Positions 17,055 to 25,954 of a DNA stretch of 64,000 nt are shown here, one piece after another. Position 1 is the first letter of the stretch, and the number at the start of each line of letters is the position of its first letter. The translations under genes were made by a program, and so were the position numbers. Origin of the DNA: JAKVAV01 sp047633195 (GTDB lineage Bacteria > Bacteroidota > Bacteroidia > Flavobacteriales_D > Cryomorphaceae). The notes below the pieces were generated by a model. The model was given only the letters and a program-made list of their open reading frames with translations, made no database searches and had not been told where the DNA came from. The stretch lies in contig JBLIEU010000004.1 in the NCBI GenBank assembly GCA_047633195.1, positions 71,389 through 135,388 on the forward strand, given 5' to 3'.

Positions 17055-17820
17055 TATTGGTGGTCATTAGAGCTATTTCTTCAATGGATTTATTGAAGAT
17101 CAAGGCTAGTTTGTCAGCTACCAATCTAGTGTAGGCAGTTTCGTTTCGTTTTCCCCTGTAGGGATGAGGAGTAAGGTAAGGCGCATCTGTTTCTAGCATC
17201 AATTTTTCCAAACCAACCTCGGCTAGAACGGCATCCAAACCGCTATTTTTAAAGGTAGCGACTCCACCAATACCCAGATAAAATCCCGAATAGCCCAAAG
17301 CTTTTTCGGCTTGAGCTGCTGCACCCGTGAAGCAATGGAATACTCCCGTCAGCCGCTCATCGTGAACTTCGTCCAGCACTTCAAAGATCTCATCAAATGA
17401 ATCTCTAGCGTGGATGACGATTGGCAGCTTTGTTTCTTTGGCCCATTCTATTTGCTCTTTGAAAGCTTCGACTTGAATGTCTAAAGTTGATTTATCCCAA
17501 TAGAGATCAATGCCAATTTCACCAACTGCAATGTATTTTCCCGTATCCAATTCCTTCTTAATCAAAGAAAGTTCCTCTTGAAAGCCCTCTTTTACCGAGC
17601 ATGGATGAAGGCCCATCATTCCTAGACATTGAGTGGGATAATCTTTCATGATACTTTTCATAGAGTCAATGCTACTGGCGTCTATGTTGGGCAGTAAAGT
17701 GAGCAGCACATTCTCTTCTATGGCTCGTTCCATGCACGCTGCACGATCCTCATCGAATTGTTCGAGATACATGTGCGAATGGGTGTCTATGATTTTCACG
17801 CTTTCAGATATTGAGTGCAA
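17020..17820 (-). CDS. TatD-family metal-dependent hydrolase
   Basis: A 266-residue TIM-barrel DNase-like enzyme. Metal ligands are visible in DTHSHMYL near the N-terminus, then GEIGID, VIHARD, GVFHCFTG and the final LLETDAPYLTP-like LMLETDAPYLTPHPYRG. Family members act as 3'-5' DNases or D-aminoacyl-tRNA-type hydrolases, so the exact substrate is not settled. It is upstream of and overlaps ansA. Confidence 0.93.
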   Translation of the reverse strand: MHSISESVKIIDTHSHMYLEQFDEDRAACMERAIEENVLLTLLPNIDASSIDSMKSIMKDYPTQCLGMMGLHPCSVKEGFQEELSLIKKELDTGKYIAVGEIGIDLYWDKSTLDIQVEAFKEQIEWAKETKLPIVIHARDSFDEIFEVLDEVHDERLTGVFHCFTGAAAQAEKALGYSGFYLGIGGVATFKNSGLDAVLAEVGLEKLMLETDAPYLTPHPYRGKRNETAYTRLVADKLALIFNKSIEEIALMTTNNAEDLFQLREF

Positions 17821-17860
17821 ATGACGTAAATCGGTTACATTTGAAAAAATTCAAAACTCT

Positions 17861-18856
17861 TTGACGAAAGTCCTGATCATTCGATTTAGCTCCATAGGCG
17901 ACATTGTATTAACGACTCCTGTCGTGCGAAATCTATTCCAACAGATGCACGAGGGAGCAGAGATACACTTTCTTACCAAGAATCGCTTTACGTCTCTTCT
18001 CGAGCCAAACCCATACATCGCAAAAGTTTATGGAATTGAGAAGAGCACCAATGAAGTAATGGAGGAGCTCAAGGAAGAGCATTATGATTATGTGATTGAC
18101 TTGCACCTCAACCTTCGTTCGTCGAGGGTTAAGCGGGCTCTCAAGATGATTTCTTTTAGTTTTAAGAAATACAATTGGCAGAAGTGGCTACTAGTAAATT
18201 TTGGCATTAATAAGATGCCCAAGATGCACATCGTCGATCGCTATATGGAGACATTGGTTCCTTTCAGCATAGTAAATGATGGCAAAGGATTGGACTACTT
18301 CTTCCCTGCTGGGGAAGAAACACTCCCGACGGAATTGCCCAAAACACACAAAAATGGATACGTCGCAGTGGCCATTGGAGCCGCCCATTGGCGAAAGAAA
18401 CCGAGGGTAAGCCAGTACATTGAAATCTGCCAAAAATTAAACTATCCCATTGTCTTACTGGGTGGGCCTTCCGAAGAAAAAGACGGAAGCGAAATTGCCT
18501 CGGCTTGCGGCGAAACCGTTTGGAATGCCGCAGGAAAATTAAGCCTGAACGGGTCTGCGGCTCTTATTCTCGATTCGAAGTTGGTGATCACTCCCGACAC
18601 GGGAATGATGCACATTGCTAGTGCATTCAAAAAACCCATCATTTCTTTTTGGGGAGCTACTGTAGCCGATTTCGGGATGTATCCTTACTTAAATGAAAAT
18701 CTTGACGTGCGCATTGAAGCAGATCATTTGAACAAGCGGCCTTGCTCCAAGCTAGGAACGAAGTGTAAGTATAAAGAATGCCGTTGCATCGACGAATTGC
18801 CGATTGAAAAGGCGGTTGAAGCGGCTAATTCTCAAATAGAGCTTTCAATTCCGTAG
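17861..18856 (+). CDS. Glycosyltransferase family 9 (heptosyltransferase-like)
   Basis: A 331-residue GT-B protein. It opens KVLIIRFSSIGDIVLTTPV, the classic start of ADP-heptose:LPS heptosyltransferases. The donor-binding half holds LLGGPSEEKDG and the motif VITPDTGMMHIASAFKKPIISFWG. It probably adds a sugar to the LPS core in the cytoplasm; the actual sugar is unknown. The start is TTG at 17861. An in-frame stop at 17822 and the lack of ATG in between support it. The 3' end overlaps the convergent thioesterase gene by 32 nt. Confidence 0.9.
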   Translation: MTKVLIIRFSSIGDIVLTTPVVRNLFQQMHEGAEIHFLTKNRFTSLLEPNPYIAKVYGIEKSTNEVMEELKEEHYDYVIDLHLNLRSSRVKRALKMISFSFKKYNWQKWLLVNFGINKMPKMHIVDRYMETLVPFSIVNDGKGLDYFFPAGEETLPTELPKTHKNGYVAVAIGAAHWRKKPRVSQYIEICQKLNYPIVLLGGPSEEKDGSEIASACGETVWNAAGKLSLNGSAALILDSKLVITPDTGMMHIASAFKKPIISFWGATVADFGMYPYLNENLDVRIEADHLNKRPCSKLGTKCKYKECRCIDELPIEKAVEAANSQIELSIP

Positions 18857-19340
18857 CATCCTTTGGATCCATTTTCTTTGCCAAGATTAACCCGAGTTGC
18901 CTCCTTCTGAGTGCGCCGTCATAACGCTCTTTCTCTAGATTAGATTCAGGAACAAGCTCCGGCACGTTGATCGGTTGCCCTACTTGATCTACCGCTACGA
19001 AAGTGTAAATCGCTTCATTGCATTTGGTGCGCTTTCCCGTTCTGTGATCTTCTACCGATACGTCTAGAAACGTTTCCATCGAAGAACCAAAAGAGCGAGA
19101 AACTTTGGACTCTATCGTGAGAATGTCTCCCAGTTTTACGGCTTTGTTGAACGATACATTATTTACTGCAGCCGTCACCACCACGCGGCGGCAGTGACGC
19201 TGAGCTGAGATGGCAGCGTTGATGTCCATCCAATTGAGCAATTGCCCTCCCATCAAATTACCCAAGGTATTGGTGTCATTCGGTAAAATGATTTTAGAAG
19301 TGATAGCAAAAGTTTCGCGAGCAAATTTCTGTTCTCTCAT
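18825..19340 (-). CDS. Acyl-CoA thioesterase, YciA-like hotdog protein
   Basis: Hotdog-fold enzyme of 171 residues hydrolysing acyl-CoA. Characteristic segments are ILPNDTNTLGNLMGGQLLNWMD (catalytic Asn/Asp region), VTAAVNNVSFNKAVKLGDIL and IYTFVAVDQ. The length and order fit the YciA/BACH single-hotdog group with a short C-terminal tail. A near-match TATCTTTA lies 19 nt upstream of the ATG. It is convergent with, and overlaps, the GT9 gene. Confidence 0.92.
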   Translation of the reverse strand: MREQKFARETFAITSKIILPNDTNTLGNLMGGQLLNWMDINAAISAQRHCRRVVVTAAVNNVSFNKAVKLGDILTIESKVSRSFGSSMETFLDVSVEDHRTGKRTKCNEAIYTFVAVDQVGQPINVPELVPESNLEKERYDGALRRRQLGLILAKKMDPKDATELKALFEN

Positions 19341-19388
19341 ATCCTTCGTATTGTGGCCGTAAAGATACCGCTATACATTCGATGTTTG

Positions 19389-19396
19389 TACCTTTG
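19389..19396 (+). promoter_or_regulatory. -7 element near hemJ start
   Basis: TACCTTTG, an exact TAnnTTTG match, ends 9 nt before the ATG at 19406. If it is real, an upstream in-frame ATG at 19382 cannot be used and the leader is at most a few bases. No -33 TTG was found at normal spacing. Confidence 0.4.
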
Positions 19397-19405
19397 GCAC
19401 TCAAG

Positions 19406-19936
19406 ATGTACTACACAGCTAAAGCGTTACACCTCATTTTTATGGTGGCCTGGTTTGCAGGTCTTTTCTACATTCCTCGCTTGTTTATTTACCAAACGGA
19501 AGCTTCTCAGAAACCCGAAAACGAGCGAAAGGCCTTGGTGGATCAATTAAAACTAATGTCAAGTAGACTTTGGAACATCATCACTTGGCCTGCCTTCATA
19601 CTCACTGTTTTGTTTGGAACCACAATGTTGGTAATCAATCCTGATTGGTTGAAGGTGCCTTGGATGCACGTCAAGTTGGTTTTTGTGGCCTTGCTGATCG
19701 CCTATCATTTATCACTGCAATGGATGTACAAGAAGTTGCAGAATGATCAATATCCAATGAGCAGTATGCAGTTGCGATTTTACAACGAGGCCGCCACGAT
19801 TCTGCTTTTTGCGATTGTCTTTACGGCAACGTTCAAAAATACCATGAGCGGGCTCTACGGAATTCTCGGGATAGTAGGTCTGGGGGTACTCCTTAGCTTT
19901 GGAATAATGCTCTATAAAAAATTCAGAAAGAACTAG
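19406..19936 (+). CDS. hemJ: Protoporphyrinogen IX oxidase HemJ
   Basis: Membrane protein of 176 residues matching the HemJ (UPF0093) family, which oxidises protoporphyrinogen IX in haem synthesis. It opens MYYTAKALHLIFMVAWFAGLFY, with the conserved histidine in helix 1 (ALHLIF). The remaining helices are WNIITWPAFILTVLFG, WMHVKLVFVALLIAYHL and LLFAIVFTATFK. The lysine in HVKLV corresponds to the family's conserved basic residue. I chose ATG 19406 over 19382 from family alignment memory and the promoter-like element. The 3' end overlaps the convergent 128-residue gene by 4 nt. Confidence 0.88.
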   Translation: MYYTAKALHLIFMVAWFAGLFYIPRLFIYQTEASQKPENERKALVDQLKLMSSRLWNIITWPAFILTVLFGTTMLVINPDWLKVPWMHVKLVFVALLIAYHLSLQWMYKKLQNDQYPMSSMQLRFYNEAATILLFAIVFTATFKNTMSGLYGILGIVGLGVLLSFGIMLYKKFRKN

Positions 19937-20319
19937 TTTTGAATTTTTTCCTTGAGCCAATTTCTGGCTTCCTTAGCAGTCTTGAAAATCTGTGTCGGCC
20001 TTTGGGGCTTGTTGTACCTGACGAAAAAATTGGCCGTCATATGGTGCTGGTAATGCTCTACAACAATAGCATCTGCAACGATTTGCCCTGTTACATTTCC
20101 CGCGGAAACTTTTTCTCTTGCCTCTTGGCTCAGGGAAGCTTCTTTTCCAGCAGTAACCAATAGGCCACGAGCGGATGGAAGTTGACTGTGAATATTCTCG
20201 AATATTTCATCGATCTCTTCGGTTTCAACGGTGCAGTTCGGCAGAATGCGTAGCTCCACAATACCATCGTCGTCTAGCTCGAGGTAGCAATTCTTTAGTT
20301 CAATTTTGCGGTCAGCCAT
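19933..20319 (-). CDS. SpoIIAA/STAS-like small protein, uncharacterised
   Basis: A 128-residue cytosolic protein without signal or membrane segment. It has the beta-alpha pattern of SpoIIAA-like (DUF7793-type) proteins. The N-terminal part is strand-rich (ELKNCYLELDDDGIVELRILPN), a central part reads ARGLLVTAGKEASLS, and the end IFKTAKEARNWLKEKI is the typical FxTxxEAxxWL finish. The function is unknown. It starts one base downstream of the SPOR-protein stop, so the two are probably co-expressed. Confidence 0.7.
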   Translation of the reverse strand: MADRKIELKNCYLELDDDGIVELRILPNCTVETEEIDEIFENIHSQLPSARGLLVTAGKEASLSQEAREKVSAGNVTGQIVADAIVVEHYQHHMTANFFVRYNKPQRPTQIFKTAKEARNWLKEKIQN

Positions 20320-20320
20320 T

Positions 20321-21382
20321 TTAAGCTATTTTTTTCTTCAATAGCCACGCATTGGGGAAAGTCCCGTTATCACGAGTGGTTCTGAGTTCGTTCAAAGCTT
20401 CTTCGTAGTTGCCGAAGCTTTCAATTTTAACTCGATAAAGTCCTTTGTTTAAATCCAATATACTCGAATTGTAGCCTCGCTCCTGAAGTTTGTGGACGAA
20501 TGTGTCGGCGTTTTTCTTTTCTCCAAAGCATCCACCAATAATGTGGTATTTCCCCTCGATTATAGCCATATTCTCGACTGCGATTTCTTCTGGCACATCA
20601 CTCATATTAATCCAAACGCCTAAAGAATCTACTGAGTTTGATTCAAAGTCAAATGGGAAGACCAAAGTGTTTTCAGGGTAATTGGTTTCATTGCTGAGCT
20701 CTTCGTCACTTAAAGTGATTTCTCGAGCAGCGTATTTCGGACTGGCAGAATTGCTCAATGGAATAAGTTCCGCAAGGGTAATTTCAGTCGGGCTTTTAAA
20801 GTCGGTAGTCATTCCTAAATAAATGCTCAAACCTATAAAGGGAAGTAACGTAGCCGCTGCGACCCAGTAGATTCCTCTATTGTAAGACGATTTAGCTATT
20901 GGAATTACAGGAGTCTCATCCTCTGTCCCAATTTCTTTTTCTTCAATGATCGGAATTTGAGCAACCACCTCAGCTGGCATTGCGAAGGACTCAAAGCCAA
21001 AAGACTTCCGCAGATAGTTTACCGTCGTGTCGGGTTTAAACCTTAGCTGATTGTTCTCATCGATAAAAAGAATCCCTACTTTATTTAACTGAACTCTGCC
21101 ACTCTCCTTTAAGCTGCCAAGGTATTTTTCTATTGTTTCGTGAAGTATGGCGTCGGCATCTTGAATAGATATTCCTTCTACGTTTGAGATAGACTGACTA
21201 AGAAGGCCGTCGTTTTTCGTCAGATTTTTGTTAAACCTCAACTCTTTCGAAGGTGGATGGGCGATGCCTTTATCGAAATAAGCTGGTTTGTAGTTGGTCA
21301 CAAACCCTCCGAGCTGCGGAACGATAACGCAATCGTAGTCGAAAAGAAGCTCAGAAACGTATTTGTCCAGTTCGGTTATCAT
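20321..21382 (-). CDS. HU-CCDC81/SPOR domain membrane protein
   Basis: From the N-terminus: an HU-like CCDC81 domain pair (residues ~1-140, opening MITELDKYVSELL with DCVIVPQLGGFV), one membrane helix (GIYWVAAATLLPFIGLSIYLG), a low-complexity periplasmic linker and a C-terminal SPOR domain (YHIIGGCFGEKKNADTF to the end). SPOR domains bind denuded peptidoglycan at division sites. The HU-like part would face the cytoplasm and might bind DNA or a partner, which is inference. I chose ATG 21382. The longer frame starting at 21445 would overlap kdsB and lacks family support. Confidence 0.85.
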   Translation of the reverse strand: MITELDKYVSELLFDYDCVIVPQLGGFVTNYKPAYFDKGIAHPPSKELRFNKNLTKNDGLLSQSISNVEGISIQDADAILHETIEKYLGSLKESGRVQLNKVGILFIDENNQLRFKPDTTVNYLRKSFGFESFAMPAEVVAQIPIIEEKEIGTEDETPVIPIAKSSYNRGIYWVAAATLLPFIGLSIYLGMTTDFKSPTEITLAELIPLSNSASPKYAAREITLSDEELSNETNYPENTLVFPFDFESNSVDSLGVWINMSDVPEEIAVENMAIIEGKYHIIGGCFGEKKNADTFVHKLQERGYNSSILDLNKGLYRVKIESFGNYEEALNELRTTRDNGTFPNAWLLKKKIA

Positions 21383-21416
21383 TGGCAATTCGAAATTACA
21401 TTTTCCGAAATCACTG

Positions 21417-22148
21417 TCAAAGTAAATACTTCTTTTCGATTGCACGAAGATCTTCGGGAGTATCTACCGAATCCGCTCTTTCTTTCGTTATGGCTGTATA
21501 AATCGATATCCCATTTTGCAGCCAACGTAACTGTTCAAGACCTTCAGTTTTTTCTAGAAAGCTCATTTTTAGCCGTTTGGTTTTTTGCAAAGCATCTACC
21601 GTAAATCCATAGATACCCAAATGGATCAGATAGTCTTCGGGCTTCAGTTCTTCTTTATTCCTTGGAAAAGGAATCCCATACCTCGAAAAGTAGAGTGCCT
21701 TTCCGTCTTTGGCTGTTACAGCCTTCACTCGATTGGGGTTTTCTATTTCCTCGAAATTGAGCGCAGGACTCACGAGAGTGGCAATTTGAGCTTTCGTATT
21801 TTCAAGAATTGAAATGACTTGATTGATCTGCTCAGGATTAATGAAAGGCTCATCACCTTGAATGTTTATGGCCAAATCGAAAGATTCTTGAATTGATTTC
21901 AAAGCTTCTCGGCATCGATCTGTGCCGCTGGGGAGGTCACTTGATGTCATTACCGCATTGCCGCCGAACGAATTAACGGTATCAAAAATCTGTTCGTCAT
22001 CCGTTGCTACCACAACAAAGTTCAAGTCTGATTTCAAGCATTGTTCATAGACTCTTTGAATCATCGGTTTGCCGCTAATAAGAGCTAAAGGCTTCCCCGG
22101 AAATCGGGTCGAACCATATCGCGCAGGAATAATGCCGACTGTATTCAT
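21417..22148 (-). CDS. kdsB: 3-deoxy-manno-octulosonate cytidylyltransferase (CMP-KDO synthetase)
   Basis: Activates KDO as CMP-KDO for lipid A-core assembly. A 243-residue nucleotidyltransferase with the opening IIPARYGSTRFPGKPLA, then ATDDEQIFD, MTSSDLPSGTDRC and the metal site NIQGDEPFI, all canonical. It is divergent from dprA with 37 bp between starts, and upstream of the SPOR-protein gene (34-bp gap). Together with the GT9 gene it indicates a KDO-type LPS. Confidence 0.97.
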   Translation of the reverse strand: MNTVGIIPARYGSTRFPGKPLALISGKPMIQRVYEQCLKSDLNFVVVATDDEQIFDTVNSFGGNAVMTSSDLPSGTDRCREALKSIQESFDLAINIQGDEPFINPEQINQVISILENTKAQIATLVSPALNFEEIENPNRVKAVTAKDGKALYFSRYGIPFPRNKEELKPEDYLIHLGIYGFTVDALQKTKRLKMSFLEKTEGLEQLRWLQNGISIYTAITKERADSVDTPEDLRAIEKKYLL

Positions 22149-22185
22149 TTTTTATTTTTTAATTTTCACCTTCGGTTAACCAAAT

Positions 22186-23307
22186 ATGATGACAAAGATA
22201 CCTGTAAATAAAGATGAGATTTTTTACCGGCTCGCGCTCGGTAAGGCTGAACATGTCGGGATCAAAACAGCGAAAAAGCTCATCAATCATTTTGGCTCAG
22301 CCCAAGAGGTCTTTCGACTCAGTGGAAGGGAGCTCATGCAAGTTCAAGGAATGGCTCACAATAGGGCTATCTCGATTGCGGGCTTTTCCAATTGGGACAA
22401 AGTGGAGAGAGAGCTAGAATACACTGAAAAGAACGGAATCAAAGTCATCTCCTATACAGATTCGCTTTATCCCAATAGGTTAAAGCATTGCGAAGACGGG
22501 CCACTGGTGATTTTTGTAAAAGGCGATGCTGATTTATCTGCTGGCAGAATGCTGAGTATTGTTGGAACTCGCCGCTTTACGGAATACGGGAAATCAATGA
22601 CCCGAAAGCTGGTTGAAAGTCTCGTGCCTTATGGGGTAACAGTAGTAAGTGGATTAGCGTACGGAGTCGATGGCGAGGCGCATAAGGCGTGCGTGGACTT
22701 TGGGGCTCCGACCATAGCTGTTCTGGCGCATGGGATGAATAAAATTTACCCTCCAGCACATACGAGGTTGGCCAATGAAATGGTGGACAATGGTGGCGCC
22801 CTGATTTCTGAATTTAGCATTGATTCTAAACCTGATCGTGAGAATTTTCCGCAGCGCAATAGAATTGTAGCAGGAATGTGCGATGCCACCCTTGTGGTAG
22901 AGTCCGCTGCCAGAGGAGGATCAATCATCACGGCAGGATTGGCCAATGACTATCACCGCGATGTGTTTGCCATTCCAGGGAGGGTGGGAGATCCAAGATC
23001 GGAAGGATGCAATAGGCTCATCAAAGGACATAAGGCTGCCCTTTTCGAATCGGTAAAGGACTTAGAATACATCATGGGATGGAATTTGCCCGAAAAGTCA
23101 AAACCTGTGCAGAAGAAGATTTTTGTCGACCTCAGTCCTGAAGAAGAAGCCGTGCTTTTCATGCTGCGAGACAAAGGTAGAACTCAGATAGATGAATTGA
23201 GTCTTTCGCTCAAATTGCCCATTAGCATGTCTATGGTGCATCTACTTAATCTGGAGCTCAATGGATTGGTAAGGAGTTTACCAGGTAAGTTTTACGAAGC
23301 ATGCTGA
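22186..23307 (+). CDS. dprA: DNA processing protein DprA
   Basis: Loads RecA onto incoming single-stranded DNA during natural transformation. The 373 residues comprise an N-terminal SAM/HhH-like region (AEHVGIKTAKKLINHFGSAQ), the Rossmann domain (LSIVGTRRFTEYG, VSGLAYGVDGEAHKA, FPQRNRIVAGMCDATLVVES) and a C-terminal winged-helix part (SPEEEAVLFMLRDKG). The family is present in many non-competent bacteria too, so competence is not implied. Confidence 0.96.
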   Translation: MMTKIPVNKDEIFYRLALGKAEHVGIKTAKKLINHFGSAQEVFRLSGRELMQVQGMAHNRAISIAGFSNWDKVERELEYTEKNGIKVISYTDSLYPNRLKHCEDGPLVIFVKGDADLSAGRMLSIVGTRRFTEYGKSMTRKLVESLVPYGVTVVSGLAYGVDGEAHKACVDFGAPTIAVLAHGMNKIYPPAHTRLANEMVDNGGALISEFSIDSKPDRENFPQRNRIVAGMCDATLVVESAARGGSIITAGLANDYHRDVFAIPGRVGDPRSEGCNRLIKGHKAALFESVKDLEYIMGWNLPEKSKPVQKKIFVDLSPEEEAVLFMLRDKGRTQIDELSLSLKLPISMSMVHLLNLELNGLVRSLPGKFYEAC

Positions 23308-23421
23308 GCTTCAAAGTGTAATTTAAACACTCTGATTATTTGATGTAAGTCTCTTTAAATCAGTATAAAAAGTTGCTCAAGGAATACTTCATGGCGAAAG
23401 AATCCTGACATGAAAAAACCC

Positions 23422-23429
23422 TACATTTG
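23422..23429 (+). promoter_or_regulatory. -7 element of gdhA promoter
   Basis: TACATTTG matches TAnnTTTG and lies 25 nt before the gdhA ATG, giving a leader of about 20 nt. No clear TTG was found at the -33 spacing. Confidence 0.5.
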
Positions 23430-23454
23430 CCCCCGATATTTAACGATATAACCT

Positions 23455-24810
23455 ATGAAAGCGCATCAATCACTTATCGATTCATTCATGGATCAAGTAC
23501 GCGCCAAGAATCCACACGAGGCTGAATTTCTTCAGGCCGTTGAGGAGGTAGCGGAAGTGATCATTCCTTACGTGGAGGAGCATCCCAAGTACAAAAAAGC
23601 CAAAATATTGGAGCGAATGGTAGAGCCCGAAAGAACGATTATGTTCAGGGTGCCATGGCTCGATGACAAAGGAGAAGTCCAAGTAAACCGAGGGTACCGA
23701 GTTGAGTTTAACTCAGCAATCGGTCCATATAAAGGCGGATTGCGTTTTCATCCTTCAGTCGATTTGAGCATCTTGAAATTCCTCGGTTTCGAGCAGGTTT
23801 TTAAGAATAGCTTGACCACATTGCCTATGGGCGGTGGTAAAGGAGGATCTGACTTTGATCCCAAAGGAAAATCTGATAACGAAGTGATGCGATTCTGCCA
23901 AAGTTTTATGACGGAACTCTCGCGACATATTGGTCCCAATACTGACGTTCCCGCGGGAGATATAGGCGTTGGTGGACGCGAAATCGGATACATGTTTGGT
24001 CAGTATAAGCGTATCCGAAACGAATTTACTGGAGTACTTACTGGTAAAGGCTTCGGCTGGGGTGGATCTCGAATTCGTCCTGAAGCAACAGGATACGGTT
24101 GCGTTTACTTTGCACAGGAGATGCTGAAGCTTAAGAATGATTCTTTCGATGGAAAGGTCGTAGCGATTAGCGGCTCAGGAAATGTTGCCCAGTACGCTTT
24201 TCAGAAAGTGATACATCTAGGCGGAAAGGTTGTAACGGTGAGTGATTCGGGAGGGTATGTTCATTGTGAAAATGGTCTCCATAGTGATGCTTTTGCCAAA
24301 CTTCAGGAGATTAAAAATGAACGCCGAGGTAGAATCAGTGAATTGGCAGATGAGATTGAAGGCGTAGAATATGTCGAAGGTGAACGCGCCTGGAATGTGC
24401 CCTACCAAATAGATATTGCCTTACCTTGCGCTACTCAAAATGAGTTGACAAAAGAAGACGCTGAAAAGCTCATTGAAAAAGGAGTCTTTTTGGTGGCCGA
24501 AGGTGCCAATATGCCCACTACACCTGAGGCGATTGTGTTTTTTCATGAGAAAGGTATTGCCTTTGCTCCAGGGAAAGCGAGCAATGCTGGAGGTGTGGCA
24601 ACTTCAGGTCTTGAGATGAGTCAAAACTCTATTCGCATGTCTTGGCCTGCGGAAAAAGTGGACGAACGTCTGCACAGTATTATGAAGGACATCCACGCAG
24701 CCTGTGTAAAATATGGCCGTGTGAATGGTAAAATAGATTACGTTAAAGGCGCTAACCTTGCTGGTTTCGTAAAAGTAGCTGATGCCATGATTGATCAAGG
24801 CGTCGTTTAA
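23455..24810 (+). CDS. gdhA: Glutamate dehydrogenase (hexameric, GdhA type)
   Basis: Interconverts 2-oxoglutarate plus ammonium and glutamate. At 451 residues it fits the ~450-residue class, usually NADP-linked. Visible are the substrate site KGGLRFHPSV and LPMGGGKGGSDFDPKGKSD with the catalytic lysine, the DVPAGDIGVGGREIGYM segment and the dinucleotide fold VAISGSGNVAQYA. The cofactor is inferred from family length rather than proven. It is a single-gene unit with its own promoter and terminator. Confidence 0.96.
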   Translation: MKAHQSLIDSFMDQVRAKNPHEAEFLQAVEEVAEVIIPYVEEHPKYKKAKILERMVEPERTIMFRVPWLDDKGEVQVNRGYRVEFNSAIGPYKGGLRFHPSVDLSILKFLGFEQVFKNSLTTLPMGGGKGGSDFDPKGKSDNEVMRFCQSFMTELSRHIGPNTDVPAGDIGVGGREIGYMFGQYKRIRNEFTGVLTGKGFGWGGSRIRPEATGYGCVYFAQEMLKLKNDSFDGKVVAISGSGNVAQYAFQKVIHLGGKVVTVSDSGGYVHCENGLHSDAFAKLQEIKNERRGRISELADEIEGVEYVEGERAWNVPYQIDIALPCATQNELTKEDAEKLIEKGVFLVAEGANMPTTPEAIVFFHEKGIAFAPGKASNAGGVATSGLEMSQNSIRMSWPAEKVDERLHSIMKDIHAACVKYGRVNGKIDYVKGANLAGFVKVADAMIDQGVV

Positions 24811-24834
24811 TAGACCACCACCTATTGAAAAAGC

Positions 24835-24872
24835 AAAGCCAGTGGCGATTTACTTCGTCATTGGCTTTTTTG
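24835..24872 (+). terminator. gdhA terminator
   Basis: A 14-bp stem with wobbles (24835-24848 with 24855-24868) ends in a T-rich run (TTTTTTGTTTT). It lies 24 bp after the gdhA stop and faces the convergent acetyltransferase gene. Confidence 0.8.
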
Positions 24873-24886
24873 TTTTCAGACGCTTC

Positions 24887-25387
24887 TTAAGATTGAAGAA
24901 CCTTTTTCATGAGGTAATCTTCGTAAAGAAAACCATCTGGCCCTGGAAAGTCTATTGATTCAGTAATTTCGAAATCACGATTCTGGTAAAATGAAATGGC
25001 CAAGTCGTTTTCGCGATTGACACGAAGTTGAATTGCTGAGAGACCAGCATCAATTGCGATCTGATCGATCTTTTTCATGGCCGCTCCTCCAAATCCTTTG
25101 CCTTGCGTTGAGGGATGAATGTAGATTTTGTCAAGTTTGAGAAATTCAGGATGCTTTTCTACCGCCATGTAGCCAATTGTTGCTTTGGAGTAAATGAAGT
25201 AGAGCTCATTTCCTTTCCGAGAAAGCCATTGAGTCAGTAGCTCGTCGTTGTACATTCCCGAATAGAGCGCTCGTAGTTGAGCTTCTGTGAAAAGTGGCGC
25301 AAAGGCAGGAATCCATATTTCCTCTGCGAGTTCGTAAAGCAATGGTAAATCTTTAGGGGAAGCTCGTCGGAATTGAAGATCTACCAC
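24887..25387 (-). CDS. GNAT-family N-acetyltransferase
   Basis: A 166-residue GNAT protein. The acetyl-CoA loop reads IHPSTQGKGFGGAAMKKI (R/Q-x-x-G-x-G/A motif). The region after it is AIQLRVNRENDLAISFYQNRDFEI, typical of the family's C-terminal half. The acceptor substrate cannot be predicted. It overlaps the S4-protein stop by 7 nt and is probably the last gene of the run 25955-24887. Confidence 0.85.
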   Translation of the reverse strand: MVDLQFRRASPKDLPLLYELAEEIWIPAFAPLFTEAQLRALYSGMYNDELLTQWLSRKGNELYFIYSKATIGYMAVEKHPEFLKLDKIYIHPSTQGKGFGGAAMKKIDQIAIDAGLSAIQLRVNRENDLAISFYQNRDFEITESIDFPGPDGFLYEDYLMKKVLQS

Positions 25388-25752
25388 TTGAATTTATCTA
25401 TATCGCGACGCTCCCTTTTGGTAGGCCTGCCCTCTCCTCTCTGGCGATCATAGCCCGGCATCATTTTCATCATCTCCAACTTTTCAATTTCTCCTGGAGG
25501 AGTGACTTCTTTGATGTACTGTTCCACCAATTTGGCTCCAACTCTTTTTTTCAAGAGTTCTTTCACTTTATAGCTTCGCCAAATGGGGTTTCTTTTCACC
25601 TTAATGACATCGCCTGCCTTTATGGATTGGGATGCCTTGATGGCTGCATCGTTGATCAAGACATTGCCTGCCTTGATTTCCGAAGCGCTTAAAGAGCGGG
25701 TTTTAAAAAGGCGAACCGCCCAAATAAATTTATCGATCCTCAAATCTTCCAT
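25381..25752 (-). CDS. S4-domain RNA-binding protein (Hsp15-like)
   Basis: Small S4 protein of 123 residues resembling Hsp15, which binds free 50S subunits carrying nascent chains. The S4 domain starts LRIDKFIWAVRLFKTRSLSASEI and continues VLINDAAIKASQSIKAGDVI. The basic tail GEGRPTKRERRDIDKFKW is typical. I chose ATG 25752. A longer frame from TTG 25773 would overlap the preceding small ORF as TTGA and cannot be excluded. Confidence 0.88.
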   Translation of the reverse strand: MEDLRIDKFIWAVRLFKTRSLSASEIKAGNVLINDAAIKASQSIKAGDVIKVKRNPIWRSYKVKELLKKRVGAKLVEQYIKEVTPPGEIEKLEMMKMMPGYDRQRGEGRPTKRERRDIDKFKW

Positions 25753-25769
25753 TACCCGAAGGTAAGGAA

Positions 25770-25901
25770 TCAAATTGCTCTCTGCATACTTCTGACATGT
25801 TCAGCTTTTACTAATTCTTGGATGTAGGCATTTAGATTTCCTTTGGCCATAAGGGCTTTCGCTTGAGCTACCATTTTCTTGTAAGATTTTTCTTGTGACA
25901 T
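25770..25901 (-). CDS. Small helical protein of 43 residues
   Basis: A short ORF from ATG 25901 (MSQEKSYKKMVAQAKALM to the end RSMQRAI) between nadD and the S4 gene on the same strand. It is rich in Lys/Ala/Glu and predicted to be helical throughout, with no signal or cysteine. Its stop abuts the S4 gene region. I do not recognise a named family. Coding is supported by position and composition only. Confidence 0.5.
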   Translation of the reverse strand: MSQEKSYKKMVAQAKALMAKGNLNAYIQELVKAEHVRSMQRAI

Positions 25902-25954
25902 GTTTGTGTTTTTTGATTTCGATGTGGAAACCAAAAGCTGTGCCAAAAGAATCA

